In this document: positions 1 through 6,354 of the stretch, in pieces
How the letters are laid out: each line of letters opens with the position of its first letter
How positions within the stretch are numbered: position 1 is the stretch's first letter
Assembly: GCA_021846765.1 (NCBI GenBank)
Contig: JAJZWH010000049.1
Location: forward strand, 1 to 6,986
Direction of reading: 5' to 3'
Length of the DNA stretch: 6,986 nucleotides
From: a bacterium
GTDB taxonomy: Bacteria > Patescibacteriota > Saccharimonadia > Saccharimonadales > UBA4665
Program-made: the position numbers and the translations under genes
Notes under the pieces: model-generated
What the model saw: the letters and a program-made list of their open reading frames with translations, nothing else
Told to the model about the DNA's origin: nothing
Database searches by the model: none

Positions 1-304
1 TATGACTATACCAAACCATATCATTAGCCGTTAATTTATGTTGAGCAGAAACTAATCTCTCCCCAGTAGTTTTACCTTTAAAATGTTTTATTTTTAATGT
101 TTCATCTAATAATATATCCGCTTGATAAATGGCTTTTCCCCAATTGGTCTTTTTTGCCAATAATTTCTGTAATTCTTTCCATCTCTTTTCTATATCATGA
201 CTTTTAGTTCTTTGACTAAAAATGTAAATCAATTTACTTATAACTATTATCACTACAATAATAATTAGAGCAGCTATAATAAATATACGGTAATCTAATT
301 TCAT
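1..304 (-). CDS. Membrane-anchored small protein of unknown function, 3' end cut by window edge
   Basis: The frame opens at an ATG that overlaps the gatA stop (ATGA) and stays open for 101 codons to the left edge, so the C-terminus is missing. A strong Shine-Dalgarno (AGAGGAG, 8 nt upstream) supports this start. Residues 7-22 are an uninterrupted run of Ile/Leu/Val/Ala/Phe, a single transmembrane helix. The flank after it is rich in Lys/Arg (K24, R32, K34, K40, R41), so by the positive-inside rule the soluble part should be cytoplasmic. The soluble part has a W-x-x-A-I-x-x-A-D-x-L-L-D pattern (W55 to D67), then a T-G-E-R-L motif (80-84), and ends near V-W-Y-S-H (97-101). From memory, this order resembles a common Patescibacteria family that continues into an R-N-x-I-A-H-E-like stretch, reminiscent of HEPN-type helical domains. 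That part lies outside the window, so the HEPN link is inference. Overlap with gatA implies translational coupling. Confidence 0.8.
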   Translation of the reverse strand, partial: MKLDYRIFIIAALIIIVVIIVISKLIYIFSQRTKSHDIEKRWKELQKLLAKKTNWGKAIYQADILLDETLKIKHFKGKTTGERLVSAQHKLTANDMVWYSH

Positions 305-1734
305 TTAATCAACTCCTCTATAGATTTAGACAATAAAAGCAAACTATGATCCTTTGTTTGTGGAGCCATTAATTGCAAACCAATGGGTAAGTTTTTATCA
401 TCAAATCCTATTGGAATACTAGCCGCAGGTATACCTACTAAATTTGCTGCTACGGTCATAATGTCCGATAAATACATCTCGAGTGGATTGTTAACATGTT
501 GACCTATCTTAAAAGCTGTGGTTGGTGCTACTGGCCCAACTAGGAAATCACTTTCTAAAAATGCTTGATTAAATTCATTGATTAATTTAGTTCTAACTGT
601 TTGAGCTTTTTTATAGTAAGCATCGTAATAACCGCTACTAAGTACGTGAGTACCGATCATTATTCTTCTTTTTGCTTCTTTACTAAAACCTTTTCCTCTT
701 GATTTTAGATAGCTTGTATATAGATCTTCAGCGTTTGGATAACTATAGCCAAAGCGTTGACCGTCATAACGACTAAGGTTAGAGCTAACTTCTGCAGGAC
801 AAATAATATAATAACAAGCTAGAGCTAAATCTACTGACGGGAGATCAATAGTACTGATTATTGCCCCATGTTTCTTTAACTGTGAAAGGGTTTGATTAAT
901 TGCCTTTTTAATCTGAGGATCAACTCCATCGCTCATATATTGTTGAACAATACCGATTTTTACTCCTCTAAGCTTAAAGTCCTTAACTTTATATCCCTGA
1001 GGATCCTTTTGAATAGTCGTACTATCTAATTCGTCTGGTCCACTAATGATGCCTAGTATTATGCCTGCATCACTAACCCGCGAAGTTATTGGACCAATAC
1101 AATCTAGACTACTGCCCATCGCAATCACTCCACTCCTACTGACTAGCCCGTATGTTGGTTTTAACCCATAAACTCCACAAAAACTTGCTGGTTGTCTAAT
1201 AGATCCACCCGTATCAGTACCTAGGGCAAAAGGAGCCAACGATAAGGCAACGGCCGCAGCTGACCCTCCAGAAGATCCTCCAGGAACCCTTGTTTTATCG
1301 TATGGGTTCTTGGTAATAAAAAAATCGCTATTTTCTGTGCTAGCTCCGTGTGCAAATGCATCCATATTTGCTTTAGCTACACATATTGCGCCTTGCTGTT
1401 CAAGTTTATTGATAATAGTTGCTTGATACGGTGGCCTAAATCCTCTCAATATATTACTAGCAGCTGTCGTATCGGCGCCAAATACTAGAAAATTATCTTT
1501 AGCTATAAAGGGAACTCCAGCTAATAAGCCTTGATTGTTTCCTTCTTTGATTTGTTGATCTATAAACAAGGCTCTACTTATTGCATTTTGTTCGAGAGTA
1601 GAAATAATTGCATCATATTCCTTATGTTGTTGAATAAGGGCTAAGGATTTATTGACTAAATCAATTGCTTTAAGTTGGCCAGAATTGACTTTACTGGCTA
1701 AACGATCAATAGGCTCCCATTGCTGAATTTTCAT
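301..1734 (-). CDS. gatA: Aspartyl/glutamyl-tRNA amidotransferase subunit A
   Basis: GatA is the glutaminase subunit of the GatCAB complex. It releases ammonia from glutamine, and GatB uses it to convert Glu-tRNA(Gln) to Gln-tRNA(Gln), and in many bacteria Asp-tRNA(Asn) to Asn-tRNA(Asn), in the cytoplasm. The 477 residues are the usual full length. The amidase-signature core is intact: K79 (in FIAKD), S154 (first Ser of GGSSGGS, 152-158) and S178 (in TDTGGSIRQP, 173-182) form the Ser-cisSer-Lys triad, at the same numbers I recall for Staphylococcus aureus GatA. The N-E-S style stretch M-D-A-F-A-H-G-A-S-T-E-N-S (124-136) is also typical. The start is set by a 4-bp ATGA overlap with gatC and an upstream AGGATGG. 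The gene ends in TGA, which overlaps the next ATG. The family call is near certain. Which of the two amidation reactions it performs cannot be told from sequence alone. Confidence 0.98.
   Translation of the reverse strand: MKIQQWEPIDRLASKVNSGQLKAIDLVNKSLALIQQHKEYDAIISTLEQNAISRALFIDQQIKEGNNQGLLAGVPFIAKDNFLVFGADTTAASNILRGFRPPYQATIINKLEQQGAICVAKANMDAFAHGASTENSDFFITKNPYDKTRVPGGSSGGSAAAVALSLAPFALGTDTGGSIRQPASFCGVYGLKPTYGLVSRSGVIAMGSSLDCIGPITSRVSDAGIILGIISGPDELDSTTIQKDPQGYKVKDFKLRGVKIGIVQQYMSDGVDPQIKKAINQTLSQLKKHGAIISTIDLPSVDLALACYYIICPAEVSSNLSRYDGQRFGYSYPNAEDLYTSYLKSRGKGFSKEAKRRIMIGTHVLSSGYYDAYYKKAQTVRTKLINEFNQAFLESDFLVGPVAPTTAFKIGQHVNNPLEMYLSDIMTVAANLVGIPAASIPIGFDDKNLPIGLQLMAPQTKDHSLLLLSKSIEELIK
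313..319 (-). promoter_or_regulatory. Strong ribosome binding site for the membrane-anchored protein
   Basis: AGAGGAG lies 8 nt before the ATG at 304, inside the last codons of gatA. It is the best Shine-Dalgarno match in the window. It decides the start of the downstream gene and shows that the ATGA overlap is a real reinitiation or coupling site. Confidence 0.8.
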
Positions 1735-2024
1735 TCAACCATCCTATTAACTTGTATCTGATCATCTTTAACTCTTGGCACATTATTTAATAAATCATGC
1801 GGTTGATAGCCGTAATTTTTAATTTTATCCTTACGACTAACATTAACCAAACCAGTCACTTGATTGGTGGGCAGTAAATCGTCTGTATTTACGGTCTGGA
1901 GTTGTTCTACGTATTCTAAAATTTGACTTAATTCAGACCGGTAAACTTCAATTTCTGATTGATCTAGTTCTAATCTAGCAAGTTTAGCCAATTTTAATAC
2001 ATCTTCTTTAGATAATTTGGACAT
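1731..2024 (-). CDS. gatC: Aspartyl/glutamyl-tRNA amidotransferase subunit C
   Basis: GatC is the small subunit that wraps around GatA and GatB and stabilises the GatCAB complex. At 97 residues it has the normal family length. The N-terminus carries the characteristic pattern S-K-E-D-V-L-K-L-A-K-L-A-R-L-E-L (residues 5-20). This is followed by an amphipathic helix with Q-I-L-E-Y-V-E-Q-L (34-42), and then the extended linker N-T-D-D-L-L-P-T (46-53) that in known structures threads between the other subunits. The ATG is the only plausible start: an in-frame TAA sits 9 bp upstream, and the N-terminal motif begins at once. No Shine-Dalgarno precedes it, and a candidate -10 element lies only 11 nt away (see promoter). 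It overlaps gatA by 4 bp. Confidence 0.96.
   Translation of the reverse strand: MSKLSKEDVLKLAKLARLELDQSEIEVYRSELSQILEYVEQLQTVNTDDLLPTNQVTGLVNVSRKDKIKNYGYQPHDLLNNVPRVKDDQIQVNRMVE
1739..1745 (-). promoter_or_regulatory. Ribosome binding site for gatA within gatC
   Basis: AGGATGG lies within the last codons of gatC. Its AGGA core ends 7 nt before the gatA ATG. Together with the ATGA overlap it marks translational coupling, which would help keep GatC and GatA in equal amounts. Confidence 0.6.
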
Positions 2025-2035
2025 AGTTATAAATT

Positions 2036-2044
2036 ATTGTATCA
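2036..2044 (-). promoter_or_regulatory. Candidate extended -10 promoter of the gatC operon (near-leaderless)
   Basis: TGATACAAT on the minus strand matches the extended -10 form TGnTAnAAT. No TTGACA-like -35 is visible at 16-18 bp. Only 11 nt separate the hexamer from the gatC ATG, so with usual start-site spacing the mRNA would begin about 4-5 nt before the start codon. The absence of a Shine-Dalgarno fits this. It is a prediction from sequence only. Confidence 0.45.
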
Positions 2045-2310
2045 GTTAATTGGAGTAATAATAAATATTTATTTCTAGTAAACTAAATACAATTTAGGAT
2101 TTAAATTAATGCAAGTTGTCATAGACTAAAAATCACTACTCTAATTAAGACTCATTAGCTAACTACATAAAATCCATTGAGTTAGGTATTAGCTAAACGT
2201 CTAAAATTATAACTAGCGTTAGCAAAGAAGCTTATAACAATAATAGATTTAAGATATAGGAATAGTTGATAAAGTATTTACTAAACTTGTTAATTGTCTG
2301 TAGTTAATTG
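2044..2310 (+). repeat. Three dispersed copies of GTTAATTG in the uvrB-gatC intergenic region
   Basis: The 8-mer GTTAATTG occurs at 2045-2052, 2289-2296 and 2303-2310. The last two have a 14-bp period. The first begins next to the TG of the gatC extended -10, where a regulator would bind. The background is very AT-rich, and shorter versions of the word also occur inside genes, so chance is a real alternative. Confidence 0.3.
2155..2196. repeat. Pair of TTAGCTAA palindromes
   Basis: The self-complementary word TTAGCTAA is present at 2155-2162 and 2189-2196, each within a 9-bp direct repeat ATTAGCTAA. The two copies could also pair with each other in RNA as an 8-bp stem with a 26-nt loop. The function is unknown and the signal is weak in AT-rich DNA. 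Confidence 0.3.
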
Positions 2311-2375
2311 ACCAAAAATATAAAATCTACTGGATTAAATTAGCTTATTAGGATCGAATCTAATTCGGATTGTCT

Positions 2376-4340
2376 TTATAATTTCTTTTTAATTTCAGTA
2401 ATTAAATCTCTCAGGTCTGCAGCATTTTCAAATTGCAAGTTAGCAGCAGCTAATTCCATTTGAGAAGTTAAGTCTTTTAATAAAGAGCCGTATTCATCCT
2501 TAGGTATTTTATTTAAATTAACTTTTTTCGTTAAACTCTCTTCTTTCTGATTAGTGTTTAATCGATCTTCTACTGCTCGTGTAATACTTCTCGGAGTTAT
2601 GTGATGTAATTTGTTATAATTTTCTTGAATCTTTCGGCGCCTATTTGTTTCATCAATTGCTTGTTTCATACTTTGGGTTAGATGATCGGCATACATTATT
2701 ACTGTTCCTTCTTGATGTCTAGCAGCTCTACCAATAGTTTGTATTAGGGCTTGAGAGCTACGTAAAAATCCTTCTTTATCGGCATCTAGTATAGCTACCA
2801 AAGATACTTCAGGCAAATCTAGACCTTCTCTTAATAGATTAATACCGACCAATACATCATAAGTACCGATTCTTAAGTCCCGCAAAATATCTGATCTTTC
2901 TAATGTATCTATATCACTATGCAAATATGCGACTTTAATATTTAATTCAGCTAAATATTCTGCTAGATCTTCAGACATTCTTTTGGTTAAAGTAGTTACT
3001 AAAACACGCTGTTTTTTGTTTATTCTTTGCTTAATCTCTGCAATCAAATCATCTATCTGACCCTCAATGGGTTTTATGGTTATAAGCGGATCGACTAACC
3101 CTGTAGGCCTAATAACTTGCTGAGCAGGAGCTGGACTTAAATTAAGTTCGTATTCAGCAGGGGTAGCAGAAACAAAAATAACTTGATTAACATGTTTTTC
3201 GAATTCACTAAATGTAAGTGGACGATTATCTAAGGCACTAGGCAATCTAAAACCATATTCTACTAACGATTCTTTTCTTGCTCTATCGCCATTATACATA
3301 CCCCTTAACTGAGGTATAGTCATATGAGATTCGTCTATAATCATTAAAAAATCATCTGGAAAATAATCTAATAATGTAGCCGGCTGTTCGCCAGGTTCTC
3401 GATTAGTCAAATATCGACTATAATTTTCTATTCCTTTAACAAAACCAGTTTCACTTAACATTTCTAAATCAAACCTAGTTCTTTGCTCTAGTCTTTGGGC
3501 TTCTAAAAGTTTATTGTGTGATTTAAACCAGGCTAATCTAATAGTTAATTCTTCTTCTATTTGCCCAAGAGCTAACTTCAGTTTTTCTTGAGGTGTAACA
3601 TAATGCGAACTGGGAAATATTTTTATATTATTTAAGTTTTTAATTAATTCGCCGGTTAATGGATTTAGACGACTAATTCTTTCAATCTCATCTCCAAAAA
3701 ATTGAACTCTATAGGCTATCTCTTCGCCAGCTGGAAAAATATCAACTACATCGCCTCGTACGCGAAAAGATCCACGGTGGAAATCTATATCGTTTCTTTG
3801 GTACTGTATATCTGTTAAGTGGCGAAGTAATTTATCTCGCTTTCTAGTTTCTTGAACGCTTAGATTAACGGCTAGTCCATTATAATCTTCGACACTACCA
3901 ATACCATATATACAACTTACACTGGCTACAATAATCACATCTTTTCTGCTCAACAAAGCATCAGTAGCTGCATGCCGTAAGCGATCTATCTCTTCGTTAA
4001 TCTGACTATCTTTTTCAATATATGTGTCACTTCTAGGGATATAAGCTTCAGGTTGATAATAGTCAAAATAACTAACAAAGTAGTGAACTGCATTTTCGGG
4101 GAAAAAACGCTTAAATTCACCATATAATTGGGCTGCTAAAGTTTTATTATGACTTAAAACCAATGTAGGCTTATTAACATTTTTAATAACGTTACTAACA
4201 GTAAAAGTTTTACCAGATCCAGTTGCTCCAAGTAGTGTTTGATATTTTTGTTTATTTAATATCCCGTGAGTCAATTGTTCAATAGCCTTCGGTTGATCTC
4301 CTAAGGGTGAATAGTCGCTTTTTAAGCTGAATAATCCCAT
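2376..4340 (-). CDS. uvrB: Excinuclease ABC subunit B (UvrB)
   Basis: UvrB is the central helicase-like protein of nucleotide excision repair. It is loaded onto DNA by UvrA, verifies damage by inserting its beta-hairpin between the strands, then recruits UvrC to cut. The 654 residues carry every landmark: Walker A GATGSGKT (38-45), the Tyr-rich beta-hairpin beginning Y-F-D-Y-Y-Q-P-E-A-Y (91-100), the Walker B variant DESH (336-339), the S-A-T motif III region (390-392), the helicase motif VI QTIGRAAR (534-541), and a C-terminal UVR domain (about 616-652, with M-E-L-A-A-A-N-L-Q-F-E) that binds UvrC. The start is fixed by the family N-terminus (F-S-L-K-S-D-Y, then G-D-Q-P) and an in-frame TAA upstream. 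The nearest good Shine-Dalgarno is unusually far away, at 20 nt. uvrA and uvrC are not in the window, which is common because uvr genes are usually scattered. Confidence 0.99.
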   Translation of the reverse strand: MGLFSLKSDYSPLGDQPKAIEQLTHGILNKQKYQTLLGATGSGKTFTVSNVIKNVNKPTLVLSHNKTLAAQLYGEFKRFFPENAVHYFVSYFDYYQPEAYIPRSDTYIEKDSQINEEIDRLRHAATDALLSRKDVIIVASVSCIYGIGSVEDYNGLAVNLSVQETRKRDKLLRHLTDIQYQRNDIDFHRGSFRVRGDVVDIFPAGEEIAYRVQFFGDEIERISRLNPLTGELIKNLNNIKIFPSSHYVTPQEKLKLALGQIEEELTIRLAWFKSHNKLLEAQRLEQRTRFDLEMLSETGFVKGIENYSRYLTNREPGEQPATLLDYFPDDFLMIIDESHMTIPQLRGMYNGDRARKESLVEYGFRLPSALDNRPLTFSEFEKHVNQVIFVSATPAEYELNLSPAPAQQVIRPTGLVDPLITIKPIEGQIDDLIAEIKQRINKKQRVLVTTLTKRMSEDLAEYLAELNIKVAYLHSDIDTLERSDILRDLRIGTYDVLVGINLLREGLDLPEVSLVAILDADKEGFLRSSQALIQTIGRAARHQEGTVIMYADHLTQSMKQAIDETNRRRKIQENYNKLHHITPRSITRAVEDRLNTNQKEESLTKKVNLNKIPKDEYGSLLKDLTSQMELAAANLQFENAADLRDLITEIKKKL

Positions 4341-4360
4341 AAATTTAAATAATTACTTTT

Positions 4361-4365
4361 CTCCT
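4361..4365 (-). promoter_or_regulatory. Distant Shine-Dalgarno-like AGGAG upstream of uvrB
   Basis: AGGAG ends 20 nt before the uvrB ATG, well outside the usual 5-10 nt. No in-frame start lies nearer to it, because a TAA intervenes. Either it is not the working site, or the AT-rich spacer is looped out. Confidence 0.3.
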
Positions 4366-4374
4366 AATGATTCT

Positions 4375-4383
4375 ATTGTACCA
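4375..4383 (-). promoter_or_regulatory. Candidate extended -10 promoter of uvrB
   Basis: TGGTACAAT matches TGnTAnAAT in the 80-bp gap before uvrB. The hexamer TACAAT is identical to the one before gatC. There is no clear -35 at 16-18 bp. The predicted start site is near 4368, giving a leader of about 27 nt that would begin just upstream of the AGGAG. Confidence 0.45.
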
Positions 4384-4420
4384 ATTTAAAGGTTGCTAAT
4401 TTAGGAAAATAGCTACATAC

Positions 4421-4987
4421 CTAATAATATAATTCTTTGTATTGATGATGTAGGTTATCTAGTAATTTAGTTAATTCTTGGATTAGATCAACTGGATTAT
4501 CGTTAAACAATATTTCCGTTTGTTCCCTTAAAGGATGAGCTAAATCTAGTAATGAATGGATTTCTTGACTAATGCCGCCGGCTCCCTGAAGAAAGGCAAT
4601 AGGCGTGTCACTTTCAACAGCTATGGTGAATTCATGAAGAGTACCTAATCTCCCTCCAACACTAATCACCGCATCACTAGAGGTAATTAGCAATGTATCT
4701 CTTCCAATATAGTGCAATCCACTATATAAAATGGTGTCATAAGCTTGGGTAGGTAATCGATATTTTAAAATATGTTCAACTTTGGATGCCGCCGGACTAA
4801 TGCCTACACTCATACTGCCTCCAGCTTTTTTATATGCCTCAGCAGCATAATTAGGTAAACCTATAGTTGCTCCAGTTAATAAACTATGACCGGCTTTAGC
4901 TAGAGCTTCCCCCATAGCGCTGGCTAACAGTTTTCCCTCCTCTACGCTTTCTCCTCTAGCCGCCCCAGATATTGCAATTTGATACAT
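4421..4987 (-). CDS. LOG/SLOG-superfamily Rossmann nucleotide-binding protein (TIGR00725-like)
   Basis: The 188 residues form one Rossmann-type domain. They begin with a strand and glycine-rich turn (I-A-I-S-G-A-A-R-G, 4-12). A helix and second strand follow, ending in L-L-T-G-A-T-I-G-L-P (36-45), then A-G-G-S-M-S-V-G-I-S-P (55-65), R96-D97, S-S-D-A-V-I-S-V (103-110) and the signature GGRLGTLHE (111-119). The last corresponds to the PGGxGTxxE motif of LOG phosphoribohydrolases, with E119 in place of the catalytic Glu. LOG enzymes release a base from nucleoside 5'-monophosphates. Other members only bind nucleotides or nucleotide-derived signals. The variant GATIGLP in place of the usual GG-x-x-G-x-M loop, and V110 in place of the motif's Pro, make the substrate unclear. 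It starts 22 bp after the 416-residue gene with AGAAAGG upstream, so the two are probably cotranscribed. The superfamily is secure; the function is not. Confidence 0.85.
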   Translation of the reverse strand: MYQIAISGAARGESVEEGKLLASAMGEALAKAGHSLLTGATIGLPNYAAEAYKKAGGSMSVGISPAASKVEHILKYRLPTQAYDTILYSGLHYIGRDTLLITSSDAVISVGGRLGTLHEFTIAVESDTPIAFLQGAGGISQEIHSLLDLAHPLREQTEILFNDNPVDLIQELTKLLDNLHHQYKELYY

Positions 4988-4999
4988 AATTATATACTA

Positions 5000-5006
5000 C
5001 CTTTCT
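5000..5006 (-). promoter_or_regulatory. Ribosome binding site of the LOG-like gene
   Basis: AGAAAGG ends 12 nt before the ATG at 4987, slightly long but acceptable. It lies in the 22-bp gap after the 416-residue gene, consistent with translation from a shared mRNA. Confidence 0.45.
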
Positions 5007-5009
5007 TTA

Positions 5010-6260
5010 TTACTGATAATCATTAAACTCATAGGCTAATTTCGGCTGCATTTCTTGAACAATAGCTTGTTTTAATAATTCAGGTTTAATATAACGAATA
5101 ATAAATTCTTGCCATAGACTTCTTTGTTGGTGATGAAAAATATGTTGTCCATAGTCACGTTGATTACAAAGATTGAGTGCCACATCTAAAATATTAAGAG
5201 ACACAGAATTTTTTCCATCATGTTTCGCTAAATGACCAGTCCCTTGCCAGAAATTCATACTTGGTTCAATTTTACTAATCATTGACTCTACGGGCTTCCA
5301 ACTAGTTAATTCATCTAAGCCAAGATTTTCTTCGATTATGTTTTGGACTTTTATTTTTGTTAAGTAGAAAAATCTTTGAATTGTTTCCCAGCTGAGATTA
5401 CTATCTACTAATGTAAAATCCAATCTAGGCTCATCTCTAACTATAGACTCTAAACGTTGTCCAAAATTAGTCCTTAATTGATTGAGTTTTAAATAACTTC
5501 CTGATATTAAAATACTATTAAGACCGTTTAATGCAATAGCTAAGGTTGCTACGGTCAATCCTTTAACCGTTAGGTTATTATTATCAAGATTAATAAACAT
5601 AGCCGATAATTCTTTATTGACCAAGACTGTTTTTTTATTGTTATTCATAACATCTCGACAAAACTTATTCCACCGATCTTGCTTAGGACAAAAAATTTTA
5701 ATCTGTTTTGTTTCGCAATCTTTAGTTTCTACTTTTTTTATATTTTCAAGATAATTTTTAAGCCAAGCAGCATTCTCCATTTTAAGCGCAGCTATAACTA
5801 TTAAAGCGACAGGCTCATGCTTAAGCATTGAGGTAATTGAACGATAACCAAGCATTTTCATGGTTTTTTTGGGAGGATTAGTTATTAACCAACGCTTAAC
5901 CACACTATTTTTTAGTCCATAACTTTTGTTTTTAGTAGCTATCTTATTTAAATAATAAATCAGACCATCATCAACATTACCGACTGCCGAGACGTTAATA
6001 GCGGCTACTTTTCTAAGATTTTTAATTAATCTCATTTCATCTTGAGTTAATTTCTCAAGTAATGCTAAATAAAGTTCTTGATTGGTCGTATCTTCAGGAT
6101 CAAGTCTTAATTCACTAATCTTGTTCTTAGTACATTTAATTAAATCCTCCGTAAACTTAATATCATGCCGTTGATAACCACTAATTGATTCAAGTTTTTG
6201 AATCATTTGGTGAAAATTTGGTTCTTGAGCCTGTAATAATTGAGATAATAGTTTGGTCAT
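5010..6260 (-). CDS. Conserved-looking protein of unknown function, 416 residues
   Basis: I cannot assign a function. The protein is long, soluble-looking and free of a signal peptide. The first 85 or so residues are charged and probably helical. A distinctive central block reads NPPKKTMKMLGYRS (128-141) and continues into S-M-L-K-H-E-P (144-150). The middle (about 230-259) is hydrophobic but contains Asn, Ser and Gly, so a buried core is likelier than a membrane helix. The C-terminal third has F-W-Q-G (337-340), S-V-S-L-N-I-L-D-V-A-L-N (352-363), a His-rich H-I-F-H-H (373-377) and S-L-W-Q-E-F-I-I-R-Y (381-390). From memory, the central and C-terminal blocks recur in Saccharibacteria hypothetical proteins; this needs a database search. 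The start is the ATG after an extended -10 promoter, with no Shine-Dalgarno in its A-rich leader. The LOG-like gene follows in the same transcription unit. Confidence 0.85.
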   Translation of the reverse strand: MTKLLSQLLQAQEPNFHQMIQKLESISGYQRHDIKFTEDLIKCTKNKISELRLDPEDTTNQELYLALLEKLTQDEMRLIKNLRKVAAINVSAVGNVDDGLIYYLNKIATKNKSYGLKNSVVKRWLITNPPKKTMKMLGYRSITSMLKHEPVALIVIAALKMENAAWLKNYLENIKKVETKDCETKQIKIFCPKQDRWNKFCRDVMNNNKKTVLVNKELSAMFINLDNNNLTVKGLTVATLAIALNGLNSILISGSYLKLNQLRTNFGQRLESIVRDEPRLDFTLVDSNLSWETIQRFFYLTKIKVQNIIEENLGLDELTSWKPVESMISKIEPSMNFWQGTGHLAKHDGKNSVSLNILDVALNLCNQRDYGQHIFHHQQRSLWQEFIIRYIKPELLKQAIVQEMQPKLAYEFNDYQ

Positions 6261-6319
6261 TTATATATTTGTTAGTGTAGATATTGTTTTATTAATTTTT
6301 AGCTCTACTTCTTATACTT

Positions 6320-6328
6320 ATTTTAGCA
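6320..6328 (-). promoter_or_regulatory. Candidate extended -10 promoter of the 416-residue gene
   Basis: TGCTAAAAT, within TATGCTAAAAT, fits the extended -10 consensus and lies in the 94-bp gap after the PfkB gene. No -35 is evident. The predicted start is near 6313, giving an A-rich leader of about 52 nt with no Shine-Dalgarno before the ATG at 6260. Confidence 0.45.
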
Positions 6329-6354
6329 TAAGCATTTGTTATTTTCTCTAGTAG

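Larger units (their letters stand above)
2025..2375. other. 351-bp AT-rich intergenic region between uvrB and gatC
   Basis: No open frame longer than about 15 codons with a plausible start occurs on either strand, and no tRNA cloverleaf can be built. The region holds the candidate gatC promoter at its left end, three copies of GTTAATTG, two copies of the palindrome TTAGCTAA, and a short hairpin just after uvrB (2354-2366, 5-bp stem, 3-nt loop) without a U-tract. It is the longest non-coding stretch in a window that is otherwise tightly packed. A small RNA or long 3' leader cannot be excluded, but I see no positive evidence for either. Confidence 0.7.

Noticed and set aside
301..2024. Possible alternative genetic code (TGA as glycine)
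   Set aside because: TGA sits at the family-typical ends of gatC and gatA, each overlapping the next ATG, and the main genes have full family length with the standard code.
2351..2361. GGATCGAATCT on the plus strand, like a tRNA T-arm
   Set aside because: The T-loop would have the wrong size, and no matching acceptor, anticodon or D stems are found in the preceding 70 nt.
2354..2366. Hairpin after uvrB (CGAAT / ATTCG, 3-nt loop) as an intrinsic terminator
   Set aside because: The stem is only 5 bp and AT-rich, and no U-tract follows on the minus strand. An alternative overlapping stem (ATTAG / CTAAT, 2347-2364) is equally weak.
4989..4994. Perfect TATAAT just before the LOG-like gene
   Set aside because: It ends 1 nt from the ATG, so a transcript from it would start inside the coding region. 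It lies in a probable intra-operon gap with a ribosome binding site.
5700..5790. Membrane segments in the 416-residue protein
   Set aside because: The hydrophobic stretches are short or broken by Asn, Ser, Gly and charged residues, which fits a soluble core better than transmembrane helices.
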